56,147 nucleotides of DNA from Tilletiaria anomala UBC 951 (lineage: Eukaryota; Basidiomycota; Exobasidiomycetes; Georgefischeriales; Tilletiariaceae), in NCBI RefSeq assembly GCF_000711695.1, contig NW_013546908.1, positions 1 to 56,147 of the forward strand, given 5' to 3'. A model generated the notes under the pieces. That model did not search any database and had not been told where the DNA came from. It worked only from the letters and a program-made list of their open reading frames with translations. Positions within the stretch are counted from its first letter, which is position 1. The number at the start of each line of letters is the position of its first letter. Below are positions 1-10,869 of this stretch, one piece after another. The translations under genes and the position numbers were made by a program.

Positions 1-1865
1 TTGCTTTGATCTTGACAAGTGCTTCGAGCTCGTTCCGCTCCACGTTTCTTAAGTTCCAAGCATCAACTTTGCACAAGTTGCTTCACTTCGCCCTCGTTAC
101 GGTCCATCCAATTCATGCCTCTATTGTACATTGCATCTATCACCGACAGCAGGATCAAACGCGATTATGACCTGCTAGGGCTTGATATGCAGGACACACT
201 CGTAATATACAAATTCGATCAACGCTTCATGTTGACCTGGCACATGCAAGGAGGCCAACGATGCATACTTTCTGCCGTTCAAGGCGCGACTGCTGACAAT
301 TCTCTGCTATCTAAACACAAAGGATCGAAAATGATCCGCATGGATAAGTATATGAACTATTTTTTCAGGCAAGTCTTTAATCCGCAGCAAAGATTTGAGC
401 ATCATCCAACCCTTGGCCCTCCGCCTTGAAGCACCATAGGAGCTGTCCCTTCTCCTCACCATATGCTTTCCTATAACGCATATCATCATTTATGGCCATG
501 ATCAACACCCATCAATTCCAGGTATTAAGTTGCCTTGGACAATCAAGTGCAAGTTTCAATGGTCAGCTTGACCAATCAATTACTGGTATTTCTCGCTTCG
601 CGCTCAATGGCCTTCCTATCTTTGCACGGTCTACACCATCACAACATCTTCTCAAAGGGATATCCGTGCATAGGAGTACAGTAGGTGGTCATTTGGCTGA
701 CAAGGTCTACCAATAATAGTGACCAGTAAGCTTTTCAATGATATACATGGGCTTTAGCACCACTTCCCTGCCTGATATGACGAATTGTTTCTAGCCATGC
801 AGCGAAACAAATGCTCAACAGCCTGAACCCCACACCATATCTCAGCGTGACTTATACCATCACCGTCAAAATCTTTGAGCTTGTGTGCAGTGGTAGGGGA
901 TATGCTTGTGCAAAGAGACGAAGTGAGGATCAGTACCAGTCATATACATTTCAAGCCTGTCTTGCCATTCGGATTTCCAGCCCGTGCCACAGTGAGTTCC
1001 CATCCTGAGCCCAACTGGCTCAATCCTAAGGAATATTGGTGTCAGTTCATCCATCATGACATGCGTCGCTGAAGGGTTGAAGGTCAGCGATGCACCAGGT
1101 TCATGCGCCGGCCATGGCTTATGATGCCACCGGCCATCCGTCGGTCATCACTGGGAGCGGCCGTAGAAGCATTCAGCCGCAGCGGCAAGCGTAGCAAACA
1201 CATATGGGGCTCAAATTTCATCAATTAGCATCTTTGTTTAACATGCGCACCCTTCTCGCGTCGCATCGCATCATCGCATAGTAGTCACAAGCATCTCATC
1301 ACATGCCGTCAGTGTATCTGGTCGTCTGCAAATCTTGTCCCGCAGTGTTTGTTATCTAACCCTAGAAGTTTAAGTAGGATGCTCGGCTTTCCTACAGAGT
1401 TAGTGACGGTCATGTGCAAATCTTCTCCCTGGGTGTTGTGTTATCTAACCCTACAAGCTGAATAGGACGATCGACTTTCCTACGTACGTATTACGCCACT
1501 TTTTTTGTCCCTAAAGGGCAGGATGCAGAAGAAATTCCCGTTCGATAGTTTCGCTACCCTATTACAAGAGCTAGCAGCCGGCAATTCTGCGGTCTGCAAA
1601 TCTACAGCCAACCCATCATGGGGACCAGGCTCATGGCTTCGACCCAACAACTGTCGAGAACGCTTCATTAGTGCTTACATTTCCTAAATACAGCATATGG
1701 ACAGGTCCAAACCCCAACGCGATCTCAGTCCTCTTGGGGCACTGCCAATTCATCGGGCGTTGCGTGCGAAGGCAGCCCTGGCTCCGCGTGGCCGCGACAC
1801 GACCTATTGTACCCAGGTTCGACCATCGCTCCCTGCTTGACGCGTCAGCCTCATCTCTCAGATAT
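1..1865. other. Gene-poor stretch, no confident gene
   Basis: Short open frames occur on both strands, the longest about 136 codons near the left edge. None shows a recognisable domain, convincing splice sites or coding-like codon use. The base composition is more AT-rich than the neighbouring genes. The only clear structure is a 69-bp tandem duplication at 1327-1483, listed separately. The right-hand part must hold the promoter and leader of the secreted EG45-like gene that starts near 1866. Confidence 0.5.
1327..1483. repeat. 69-bp imperfect direct repeat, two copies
   Basis: Copy one lies at 1327-1395 and copy two at 1415-1483, separated by 19 bp. Both begin TGCAAATCTT, share TTATCTAACCCTA in the middle and end TTTCCTAC. 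They differ by scattered substitutions but keep exactly the same length. A further TCTGCAAATCTA echo lies near 1592. The CTAACCCTA core resembles a telomere-strand motif, but it is too short to call telomeric. It lies about 400 bp upstream of the EG45-like gene, so it could be regulatory or a degenerate minisatellite. Confidence 0.6.
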
Positions 1866-2941
1866 ATGCGTTTGCTAGACGACATGTGGAATATCTCGTA
1901 TTCGTATATATCACAAGGGCGACTGTCTTTCTTTCTATTAAATATTTGCTTGGCACTAGCAGGCTTATGCTTGGCCAGCCATACAATCGCCCCAAATGAT
2001 ACGGCTTGGCAGCTGCCAGCATCCGGTTGGGCGGTGAGCTTATGGGATGAGGTAGTGACACACTGCCACGCTTGGAGCTGATGGCCATCCGCAATGCCTT
2101 TTTTAAACAGACTATGACCCATTATGAGCTTCCGAAGGGCTGGGTAGCGTCTTGCGGCTGCGTTGGGCGCGTCACGTATCACCCAGTAGCAGCGCTGAAT
2201 AGACTCGCGTATGGCTCGAACACAAGCTTTGGGCCCGCCTGTGGCACTTGCGTCAAGCTCGTCCTCAAATCAACACCTTTGACTCCCTTGCCCGGGCCAG
2301 ATGGTACCGGCGGTAATGGGATAGCCTTTGATGAGCAGCAGCAAGATGACGGGGAAGCACCCAGTGTCGTCGTCAAGATCGCCGACTTGTGTCCAGGCTT
2401 GGGGGGCCCGCATTGCAATGCGACGGTGAAAGGACCCAATGCGCTCGGCTCCTATGTTCACTTTGACCTGGCTTGGCCCAGCCCCACTAACGCTATCCCT
2501 GCCAACTTTTTTCCCGGCGACCATGATTATGGCGTATGGAATGTCACCTACGCTTTCGTCTCCTGCCAGCAGTGGGCCGGATACAACGATGCTGCGGCTC
2601 TGGGGTCAGAATGGGGGCAGCAAAACTCGGCCTGCTGCCCTGACGACCCTGTTCTGCCGTCGAATACGCAATACGGACTCACAATTCTGCAATCAGCAGC
2701 GGCGATCACTGCTGACGGACTCGTTGGTGCGAGTTCTCAGCGGGCCACCTGCCCGCCATACTGGTCGACCCGTGCTGCCGACCCGGCCATCGTGCCGAAC
2801 ACTTCCAACATCTTGAGCAAGGACGATGGGATCGGGAACAGTGCTGCTTCCTTCAAGGGCGAAAGCGGCGCGCAACGGCTGTGGACCTTGCCATGGTTGG
2901 CAGCAGGTCTCGTCAGCCTTCCGCCCTTGCTCCCAACCTAA
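1866..2941 (+). CDS. Secreted EG45/expansin-like double-psi beta-barrel protein, likely GPI-anchored
   Basis: The model joins 1866..2033 and 2111..2941 across a phase-0 intron of 77 nt (GTGAGC...ACAG), giving 332 residues. A hydrophobic signal-like segment covers about residues 19-37. The barrel (about 57-215) shows paired Cys motifs (SCGC, GPACGTC, ADLCPG, SCQQW) and HFDLA at 173-177, matching the second catalytic Asp of GH45 endoglucanases. The usual N-terminal YWDCC of GH45 is replaced by MTHYELP, as in EG45-like and loosenin or expansin-type proteins, so wall loosening is more likely than strong cellulase activity. The last 20 or so residues are hydrophobic, suggesting GPI attachment at the cell surface. 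The start is the ATG that places the signal segment near the N-terminus; ATG 1884 is an alternative. It ends tail-to-tail with mL44. Confidence 0.8.
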
Positions 2942-3186
2942 AATGCCCGAGCTGGTGGGGAATAGACCTCCACAGCGCGCCTTCTGTCTATCAGGCCATT
3001 ATTCAGCGATATACGTCAATCTCTCACATGCCGGGCTTCATTTATTTAGACGGGATGACAGGACTCAACGGGCAGGGATTAGGCCTTATTCGTACATGAG
3101 CCAGTGCTTCAATGGTGTCAAGGGGTTTAGGGAGTGCTTGCAATGCAGCATGTTGTATCAATATTATATGCTCCCAAAAGTGCAAA

Positions 3187-4666
3187 TTACACTCGTGATC
3201 CGTGCAACACCTCGCTTGCCCCTAATGGTGGAGCAGAATAAGGCTTTGTACCCACGGCAGGACTTTCCCATGGGGCGGAAGAAGCTTGAAGCGTCGATGA
3301 CGGCAAGTTCTGCGGGTCGAAAGGTGCCTGAGCAAGGTACAAGCGTCGCAGCGCATCCTCTGCCGCCTGCATGATTCATGTCAGAAAGTAGTTAGTAAGC
3401 GGCAAAGGCGTTGCGCACTAAATTGTAAACACTTACCCTGAATTCCGCCATTCGAATGCTGCTTCCGAAGCCTTCACCCAGCTTGAGCTCCCCACTGTAG
3501 ACACCGATGACAAAGAGCGGGGTATTCGAGAGCCTACCCGTCTCTGCGATCATTCTTGATTGTGGTCGCTCTCTGCCGTATTTGAGACACGTATTCGAAA
3601 GCACGCGCTTTGGATCTTCGAACTTTAGCATGCCAGCAAGGTCGACTGTGCGTGACAGAAAGCGCGTGTGCAGAAGATCCTTCACTGCGTCGATGCCCTG
3701 TAGATGGAGCAGACAGCTTGTTCAGGGTATCTGGGAGAAGAATTGCGTAGATAATTAGGGGATTTGACTCACATTTTCTTGATAGATCAAGCCGATCAGC
3801 GCCTTGACAGACGAACTCCGTGCGTCCTTCGACGACACAACGGGGGAGGATCGACCTTCTTCGGCTGGCTTCGATGGCGATGTCTTTCTTGGCATCTGCT
3901 CGCCTTCTTCCCCTCGGTCCCATCGGATCATCCCTGGCGCTGCAAGGCCGAGCTCGCCCCCCACATCTGCAGTCGTGTTTGAGCCCACATACGCGGACAA
4001 GGCTGCCTTGAGCACCCGCGTTGGAAGATGTGGATACTTGAGATGCAACGCCTCCGAGCCCAGCAAGCCCAAGAGCGAATTTCCAAGCGCCTCTAGCTGA
4101 GCATTGTGCTGCACGTCAGACTCGATGGCCACGCTAGACTCTGCGCCTGGTCGTTCAAGCTTCCGCTGGGCATCCCTTGCTCGTTGCAATACTTGAGCAA
4201 ATGATGGATGCGTGCAAGCCTGAGCCACAAGTCGTATCCGTCTTTCTTGCTCTTCTTTACTGGATGACGGACCGATCAGCCGCAGCCTCGCTGCCAGAGC
4301 AGCTAATGCAGCATTGGGTGGTGGCTGGATGGCAGCATAGAGCTGCGGGTGTCGCCGCGCGAAAGGGGGAAGAGAGCCAGCTGGTGCGCTTGGCGACGCA
4401 GCTTTGGGAGGGGCGAGCACAGCAGTCGAAGAATGCACCTGACGTGCTCGCGAGTAAGAGCCAACGGTTAACCCAGCCCCACTCCAATGACTGCTTTTTT
4501 CGTTGCAATGGCTGCTGCAGCGGCTCTTGCATCTACTTGTCACTGGAGCGCATTGCGAGCTGGAAGGCGCGGTGGTCGAGAGGGCCCGGGTGTGCAGGAG
4601 CGCCGACTGCCGGCTGGAAGAAGCGGCAGCCGAAACAGCCAAACCAGCACAGTTTCTGCTGGCCAT
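3187..4666 (-). CDS. MRPL3: Mitochondrial ribosomal protein mL44 (MRPL3 family)
   Basis: The model is complement(3187..3366, 3437..3697, 3773..4666), three exons with phase-0 introns of 70 and 75 nt, giving 444 residues. mL44 is a structural protein of the mitochondrial large subunit built from a catalytically dead RNase III fold and a double-stranded RNA-binding fold. The N-terminus (1-100) is rich in Ser, Arg and Ala with almost no acidic residues, as in a mitochondrial presequence. The RNase III-like part shows CTHPSF at about 151-156 and LEALGN at 191-196, where active enzymes have acidic catalytic residues. The C-terminal part (299-400) shows a GFGSS...MAEFRAAEDALRRL dsRBD signature that reads correctly only after splicing. 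It is head-to-head with the Hel2 gene. Confidence 0.88.
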
Positions 4667-5122
4667 TTTGAGTGTCGGGATGCTCTACGCTGAAGCGCTC
4701 GCTTTCTTCCCGAGGCTGGAAGACTGTTGGAAACCAAGACCTGCAATCTCCGAACAATCGCTTGGTATCGAGGCCAGGAAGAAAAAAGTGCCAGGCAAGC
4801 CAGCGAATGGGACATCGCTGTCCGCTGAGAGAGCGGAACGGCGGGTGGGAAGAGGAAAGGCGGGTTGACCCGACTCCCGAGGCTTGCCTTTCTCAGACCC
4901 TCAAGTCTCTCTACAGCTCCCCACACTCGTCTGCCTTCTGACGACATCGAGCGAACGAAGCAACAGCATCTTCAGGTTTCCTAGTCATTCACAGAACGTT
5001 CGGTGCTGTAAGGAGCAAGCACACTTCTGATCGTAGGCATTGGATGCAGCTGGTGCGTCGCCCAGGACGTTTTCAAGAAGATACATTTCTACCGAAGAGA
5101 GGGCACGCCCCGATCAAGCGCC
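4667..5122. promoter_or_regulatory. Shared divergent promoter region of mL44 and Hel2
   Basis: The 456 nt between the two start codons must hold both promoters. Both genes act in translation (mitochondrial ribosome and cytosolic ribosome quality control), so co-regulation is possible but unproven. I see no clear TATA box or repeated operator. Placement rests only on the divergent gene arrangement. Confidence 0.4.
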
Positions 5123-7918
5123 ATGGAAGGTTCATCAGTACGAGGATACGGCGATGGACAGGCACGAGGAGGTCGCGGACGGGGTGGTGTTAGCTCTAGA
5201 AGGCGAGAATTCGGCGGTTCACTTACAAAGGAGCAAAGCAGCAAGGTAGAAGATCCAGCGTCAGAAGGCCGAAAGGCTGCAGGGGCCAAGAGCAAAGGCA
5301 AGAGCAAGCAAGTTGACGGACAGCCGTCCATGTCAGCATCAGCTTCAGGTTCAGGCAATGCTCCGGAGTCGACCACGGCAGAGAAGGCCAATGATGAAGA
5401 GATACCCCCAGAAGTGGAGCTGTGTTTCATCTGCGCTGAGCCGGTGCACCTCTATTCTCTCCCACCGTGCGACCACATAACGTGTCACATGTGTGCGGTG
5501 CGACTGAGAGCGCTGTATAAGAAAATTGAATGCACCTTTTGCAAGGTGATACCTCTCATGAATATCCTACATTCGCTGCATTTGCTAACCGGACATGTTT
5601 TTTTCGGTTTTCTTCTGGTCAGGCTCCTGCCGAAAGCCTAATCTTTACATCGTCCACGACAAAGACGTTCGCTGAATATACGCCTGAGGAGCTGCCGCAC
5701 AAGGATGCCAAGTTGTCCATTTCTTTCTTGACAAGAGAGGCCATGGAGGAGACGCTGTTTCTTCTGCGCTTCAACTGCCCGGACACCAAGTGTGAAGTGG
5801 CTAGCGCCGGGTGGAATGACTTGAAGTCGCACATCAGAAGGGACCACGGAAAGCTGCTGTGGTGAGAATTGACAGAAACCTGATCTTATGCTGAAGAATT
5901 TCTAATGGCCAAATATCCCTGGCTCGACAGCGACCTCTGTGTACGGAACAAGAAGATTTTCGCGCATGAGCACACCCTTTACAACAAACACAGCCTCGGA
6001 TCGCACATGAGCTCAGATCATCGCTTTTGCGAGTACTGCCACGCTTACTTTTACTCGGACGACGAGCTCTTCGTGCACATGCGAGACCGCCACGAACAGT
6101 GTCACATCTGCAAAGCTCGAGGTGGCGAGGCGGCGCAGACTTACTTTAAGGACTACACCGCACTAGAGCGCCACTTCAAGTTGCAGCATTTTCTCTGTCC
6201 GAACGCAGAGTGTCTGGAAAAAAAATTCATCGTCTTTCCGGTAAGCACTGTCTGTTCGTGCGTTTCCTTTTACTTTCAAGCTGATTAACGCTTCAACGAT
6301 AACGGTGGTACAGAGCGAAATGGACTTTAAAGCACATCAGTTGGCTGAACATGGCGCAGAACTAACCAGCAGGGAGCGACGAGAAGCTATTCGCGTGGAT
6401 GCGGCCTTCACATACGACAATCCCGCCGAGCCAAGTCGGGGCGGTGAAAGGCGAGCGGGTCGCAGTCGACGGGACGGCAAGGGCATGGGGGCGGACCAAG
6501 ATCAAGAGCAGGAAGCACCCTATCTTGCGAATCGTTCAAGTGTCCCTGGTGCCTCACGCGCGCGAGGGCGAAGAGCTGCATTTGGCGGCTCGCTGACTAC
6601 CAACATAGTCGCGGTCGCGGAGAACAATGCTGTAACCACCGGACAGAGCGAAGATGAGCGCATACAGTGAGCCTTTTCGACCGCTTCCTTTGGATCCCTT
6701 TGAGCTGCTGAGAAAATATCCCACCCATTGTTGACGTGCAGACAACATCAGATATTCCTTGCACGTGTCAAGGATGTGTTTAAAGGCTCTGAACCAAAAG
6801 TCTCTTCATTCCGAGCAGCTGTCCGGGGCTACCTCGCTGGCGAAATGTCAGCGAAGGACCTCACTGGCACAGTCCATAGCCTGACGGGAGACTTGGATGC
6901 CGGAAGTTTGATCATCAACGGTCTCGTGGAGCTGCTCGAGGACGAGGAAAAGCGGACGGACGTGTTGACAGCATGGAATGGGCTCCGAATCGAGAGAACA
7001 CAGTTCCCTTCGCTGGTGCCGAACGGCATCGGCGCAGCGAGTTCGTCCGGTTTTAGGTATTCCAACGCCGCGCAAGGACACATCCAGCTTCGAAATATCA
7101 AGAGCTCGGCCTCCTCCAGCAGCCGGGTGTGGGCGAACGTCGAAAGAGCCGCTGCTCTGGGTGCACAAGCTGGACGCGGTGCTGGTGCAGGTACATCTGC
7201 GGCTGGGGGGAGAAGCAGCCAATTCCCAGCACTGCTACGCGCGACCGGACCCAATGGCAAAGTCGTTCCCGGCTCCGGCTCGCATTCAGCAGCGGCACTC
7301 AAAGCTAGCGGAAGCTCGGCTGTTCGCAGCACGCGCGGCAGCACACCGTGGTCCACCTCCTCCGCACTGCACCAAGCCCCGTCGGCTTCGAGTAGCACCG
7401 TAACTCCTCGAAGTCAAGTCATGCCTTCTTCGTACGCGTCAAAGAGCACGGTAGGAAGTTGCGGGAATGTGAACAGCAGCGGTGTCAGCATGACCAAGCA
7501 ACATTTCCCTGGTCTACCCGCGCCAAGCTCGAGCGCGACAGCATTAGCGGAGAAGAAGCGGCAGGCCCTGGCGAAGTCGAAGGGCATGAATCGGACGCTG
7601 AGCGCCCCTGGCGGTGGCAGCCCCGGCGCTGGCGGAAGCGGCAGCGGATATGGCAGCTCGAACGGCGGAAGCGGCGCTTCGACGCCCACGTGGGGTGGAT
7701 CCGGCAGTGGCACAGCAGGCGCAGGCCTCGGATTGGCGAGCCTCGTCAGCAGGATTGACGGCTCAACCTTTGTCGTGGGGGCAGAGGAAGAGGGCGCCAT
7801 CTTGGACGCCGAAACAGGAGACGCGCACGACACTGGAGGCGCCGGCGGTGGTGGAGGAGGCAGGAAGAAGAAGAGGGGCGTTGCGCTCATGACGCTCGGC
7901 GCCGTGCAGAGGGGCTAG
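5123..7918 (+). CDS. HEL2: E3 ubiquitin ligase Hel2/ZNF598, ribosome quality control
   Basis: The model joins 5123..5545, 5623..5861, 5931..6240, 6314..6666 and 6742..7918, giving 833 residues. Hel2/ZNF598 senses collided ribosomes, ubiquitinates small-subunit proteins and starts ribosome-associated quality control in the cytosol. A RING finger spans 101-140 with the ligands C101, C104, C116, H118, C121, C124, C137 and C140. C2H2-type zinc fingers follow with the family motifs KLLCDLCV, FCEYCHAYF and HFLCPNAEC; the first of these is rebuilt exactly by splicing exon 2 to exon 3 (TG|C). A later segment (VKDVFKGSEPKVSSFRAAV and what follows) matches the conserved region towards the C-terminus of the family. 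The tail is Gly/Ser-rich and disordered. All four introns are 69-77 nt with GT-AG ends. Confidence 0.92.
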
Positions 7919-8025
7919 GCAGTCTAGGAGACGATGTGTGTCTGCTGAGGACCAGGGGAAATACAATAGTATACAATAAGATGCACCCTGTCGTGGCTAC
8001 GGAGCACCAGTGAGAAAATCGGCCG

Positions 8026-8817
8026 TCAAGCATCTCTCCCATAGACGATGCCACCGCCAGGTATGACACCCGGCGGCAAGTCGTCCATGCCAAGCAGGTC
8101 GCCGGTGCCGCCTAGACTGCGCTTCAGCGTGTCCTCCTCTCCGAAAGCACCGTGTCCCTGCCTACTTCGCCTGCCGTCCTCGTTTCCCTCTGCTGCGTCC
8201 GCATCGGCTCCAGGAGCTCCGGCCGACCGTCTGAATTGGTCCGAGGCCGTATCTGGGTGTGTGGCGTCTCCTGATGAAGCACCCGCGGCTGCCCCCGATT
8301 CTGCTACCCCTGATGTGAATGAAGGTGACGCGGCGGTCGCGGCCGCTGCTGCGGCTGTTTCGGCGACCAAGTCGGGTATGCCCGCGCGTGTCATGACGTT
8401 GCTGAACTGCCCCCACAAATCTGCGATCGGTTCGAATTCTTTGCCGACGGAGATGGATTCTTCGAGCTTGCGGTTGAGTGTGTTGGAGTTGGACATGATG
8501 ACTTCGATGCCCTATAAGGTGGGGAGGCCCCAAAAGGTATCAGGAAGCCAATAAAATACGTCGATTCAGCAGGACTGCGCTCGACGTCGGAAACATAAAG
8601 TGAGTGAGTCAGGAGGAAAGTATGGTACAGGACAACGCACATCGGAGATCTCTGTGACGAGGCGCTCCCGCTCGCGCTCGAAAAAGGAGCGGGCCCCTCG
8701 GCTGTTTACAGCCGTTGCGGGTGGAGGTGTCGAATCCTGCAAAAAAAAGGAATCAGGATTGGCAAGTGAGCGAGCATGTGAAGGCACTGCCGTACGCAGC
8801 CAGTGACGACGCACCAT
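8026..8817 (-). CDS. DAD1: DASH complex subunit DAD1, with ATG-only first exon
   Basis: The preferred model is complement(8026..8511, 8641..8736, 8815..8817), 194 residues. DAD1 is part of the fungal DASH/Dam1 ring that couples kinetochores to microtubules. The core (about 18-70) shows SFFERERERLVTEIS, then NRKLEESISVGKEFEPI and LWGQFSNVM, the typical DAD1 pattern of coiled coil followed by LW.QF. The first intron (8737-8814, 78 nt) would start directly after the ATG (ATG|GTGCGT) and ends in a strong TTTTTTTTGCAG acceptor. The intron length is a multiple of three and open, so an unspliced version starting MVRRHW is also possible. The second intron (8512-8640) is phase 0. The C-terminal 120 residues are a low-complexity Ala/Gly-rich extension absent from short yeast DAD1. 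Confidence 0.82.
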
Positions 8818-9739
8818 GGTCGCGTGGCGGGTGTGAGTGCTGCGACCTGCGCAGATGTTGGCCAGTATTTAGGGCCGATCGCTGAGCGCGAATATTCGCA
8901 CAGCTGTTTCAGGCGCTCGAGATGCGAAGGTATGGGGCTGCCTGTTGATCCGTGTACAGCAGCTCTCTGTCTCCTCCATGAAAGAACACCTCGATCTCAA
9001 CATCTGCTCTTTGAGATTCGAGGTGGCAACGAAACGCGTCACGCGCCAATAGTATGCGTGTTTTACACGGTTGTCCCTGTCTATGGCGCCGAGGCCTTGC
9101 TCCGTGTGCAGATCCCTTGCCACTGCCAAGGGCTCGGCGATGCGCTGTAAACCTACGCAGCGCGAGAAGGATCCAGCGACCAGCTCGCCTTGGACGCCCA
9201 CCTCGTCCCTCACTCTCCCCACACACACCCGCACAATTGCCGTGCACCACCCCAGCCACACCGCACAGGGCCCGCGTGACACCTTTTTGCGGGGCGAGCA
9301 CCTCTCCTCGTCCTTGGCCCAGTCAATCAGGCTCGCAAGGCTGCATTGCACTTTTTCTGTTAAAGTGTACAAGGCACACCTTGCCCTCCCCCTCCCCCCG
9401 CCTCCGAGCCACCGCCAGAACAAGGCAAGACGAGGGTGCAAACCGAGGTCCACAGTCTCGCCTTCACACGTCCAGATCGTCCATTTCACCCTCTAGTCCT
9501 ACCTCACCCTACTTGCATCGCCTCCGAAGTCTTAGCTCGCTCGGCCCCTCCCCTTGATCCTCCGGTGACCGACCCGGGGGCGCTGCCATACACTCGCCGC
9601 ATCTTTCTACGCGAGCTTCCTCTCTTCTGTTTGCCTACATTCCTGCTTGCTTGTCTGCCTGCCAGTCAGCGATCCTTGCCTCTGTCTTCTCCCCCCCCCC
9701 AACCCGGTGACACCTCAGCTCCATCGCACACAGTTCAAA
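8818..9739. promoter_or_regulatory. Divergent intergenic region with pyrimidine-rich leader
   Basis: This 922-nt stretch separates the DAD1 start (minus strand) from the small secreted protein (plus strand). From about 9150 to 9735 the plus strand is strongly C/T-rich, with runs such as CTCCCCCTCCCCCCGCC and CTTCTCCCCCCCCCC. Long CT-rich leaders are common ahead of highly expressed filamentous-fungal genes, so this fits a strong promoter or leader for the secreted protein. That reading is an inference. No confident gene was found inside. Confidence 0.4.
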
Positions 9740-10297
9740 ATGATTGCGCGATTCCTCGCTGCGGTCGTCCTTCTAGCTGCCTTTGCATTGGTGCGCTTCA
9801 CCTCTTACCACATCCTTGACGAGCCCCGCCTGCTGATGCTGATATGGATCTTCTCTCTCCCCCTCCGCCCTTCATCAACTGCAAACCGCCGCCACCATAT
9901 GCAGGCTCAATCCGTCCCATCCATCGCACCCTCCTCCGCATTCAGCACGACACCGAACAACATGCCTGCAACATTCAACCCGACGACGACATTCAGTCAA
10001 GCCGTCTCACCCGTACCGACAACGCTAACTGGCGTCGGGCCAGCCCTGACGACCGGCGCGGCGACATTCAGCTACCTAATCCCGACCGAGTCGATCGAGG
10101 GGTACAAGCCGACCTCTGTCTACGCCAGCCTGGCCAGCGCCGGCCTGCCCACCAACGCGTCGGGCCCCATTGTTGCGCCTGCCGACCCGGACAGGCAGAT
10201 CATCAGTCCGAACGCCGCGAGCAGCGACATGCGCTCGCATGCTGTCGTCGTCGGTGCTGCTGCCGCGCTTGCAGGTGGTGCAGCGCTCTTCTTGTGA
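9740..10297 (+). CDS. Small secreted Ser/Thr/Pro-rich protein, probable GPI anchor
   Basis: The model joins 9740..9790 and 9905..10297 across a 114-nt phase-0 intron, giving 147 residues. The first exon encodes MIARFLAAVVLLAAFAL and splicing adds AQS, which makes a clean signal peptide with a likely cleavage site near residue 19-20. The mature part is rich in Ser, Thr, Pro and Ala with few charges. The last 20 residues (AVVVGAAAALAGGAALFL after SSDMRSH) look like a GPI-attachment signal. No cysteines are present and no known domain is recognised. It is probably a small cell-wall or surface protein; an effector role cannot be judged from sequence. The intron sits at the signal-peptide boundary, a common place in fungal secreted proteins. 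Confidence 0.75.
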   Translation: MIARFLAAVVLLAAFALVRFTSYHILDEPRLLMLIWIFSLPLRPSSTANRRHHMQAQSVPSIAPSSAFSTTPNNMPATFNPTTTFSQAVSPVPTTLTGVGPALTTGAATFSYLIPTESIEGYKPTSVYASLASAGLPTNASGPIVAPADPDRQIISPNAASSDMRSHAVVVGAAAALAGGAALFL

Positions 10298-10869
10298 GGA
10301 CGCCATCGCAGTCCTGGGTCATTGTCTTGAGCTTGAAGAAAGCATGGAGCGGAAATGTATCGGCCGACGGCTCGCAATAGGTGCAATGTGCGACGGGCCT
10401 GCGCGATGCGCATACAATACTCCGACCACTCACGTCGCGCACATCATTCAATTGCTGCATCGATTAGTGTCTGTTACCAAGACTTCACCCCTCTCCACGG
10501 ACGATCAGGCTGTGGAGAGCATTACCCCTGCCCCATCTTCAGTGTATGCCGCGCAGCAATGCGCCAGCAGCGCACAACGCCGCATCTAGCCCGCGACGGT
10601 GCTCCTAGGTCATGCTCCTCGCGGCGCAGCGTAATATCATCCATCCTCGGGCTTGCATTCCATCTGTGGCATCGACGTTTGTACCATTTCATCTTTTATT
10701 CTTACCTTGCTAGTCATGCTTTCAGACGGCCTTTCTGCCTCGCTGTACTGTGAGATGCTGTTGGATATACATGCTACATACAAATCCTCTCGCCACGTAA
10801 TTGGAGATCGCAAAGTCGCTCCCTAGATTATCCCAGGTATCGCACTCGGCTTCAGCAAGAAAGCAGCGC
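10298..10869. other. Convergent intergenic region, nothing recognised
   Basis: This stretch lies between the stop codons of the GPI-type protein (plus) and the SDR (minus). It should contain both 3' ends. I see no gene, strong hairpin or repeat. A short CTTTTATTCTT stretch near 10690 is AT-rich but not diagnostic. Confidence 0.4.

Noticed and set aside
1327-1483. The 69-bp duplication as a pair of short LTRs or a CRISPR-like array
   Set aside because: Only two copies with a 19-bp gap and no element between them; CRISPR arrays are not expected in a eukaryotic nucleus.
1631-2182. 183-codon minus-strand frame across the EG45-like first exon
   Set aside because: The plus strand has a signal segment and a phase-matched intron there; the minus frame has no recognisable features.
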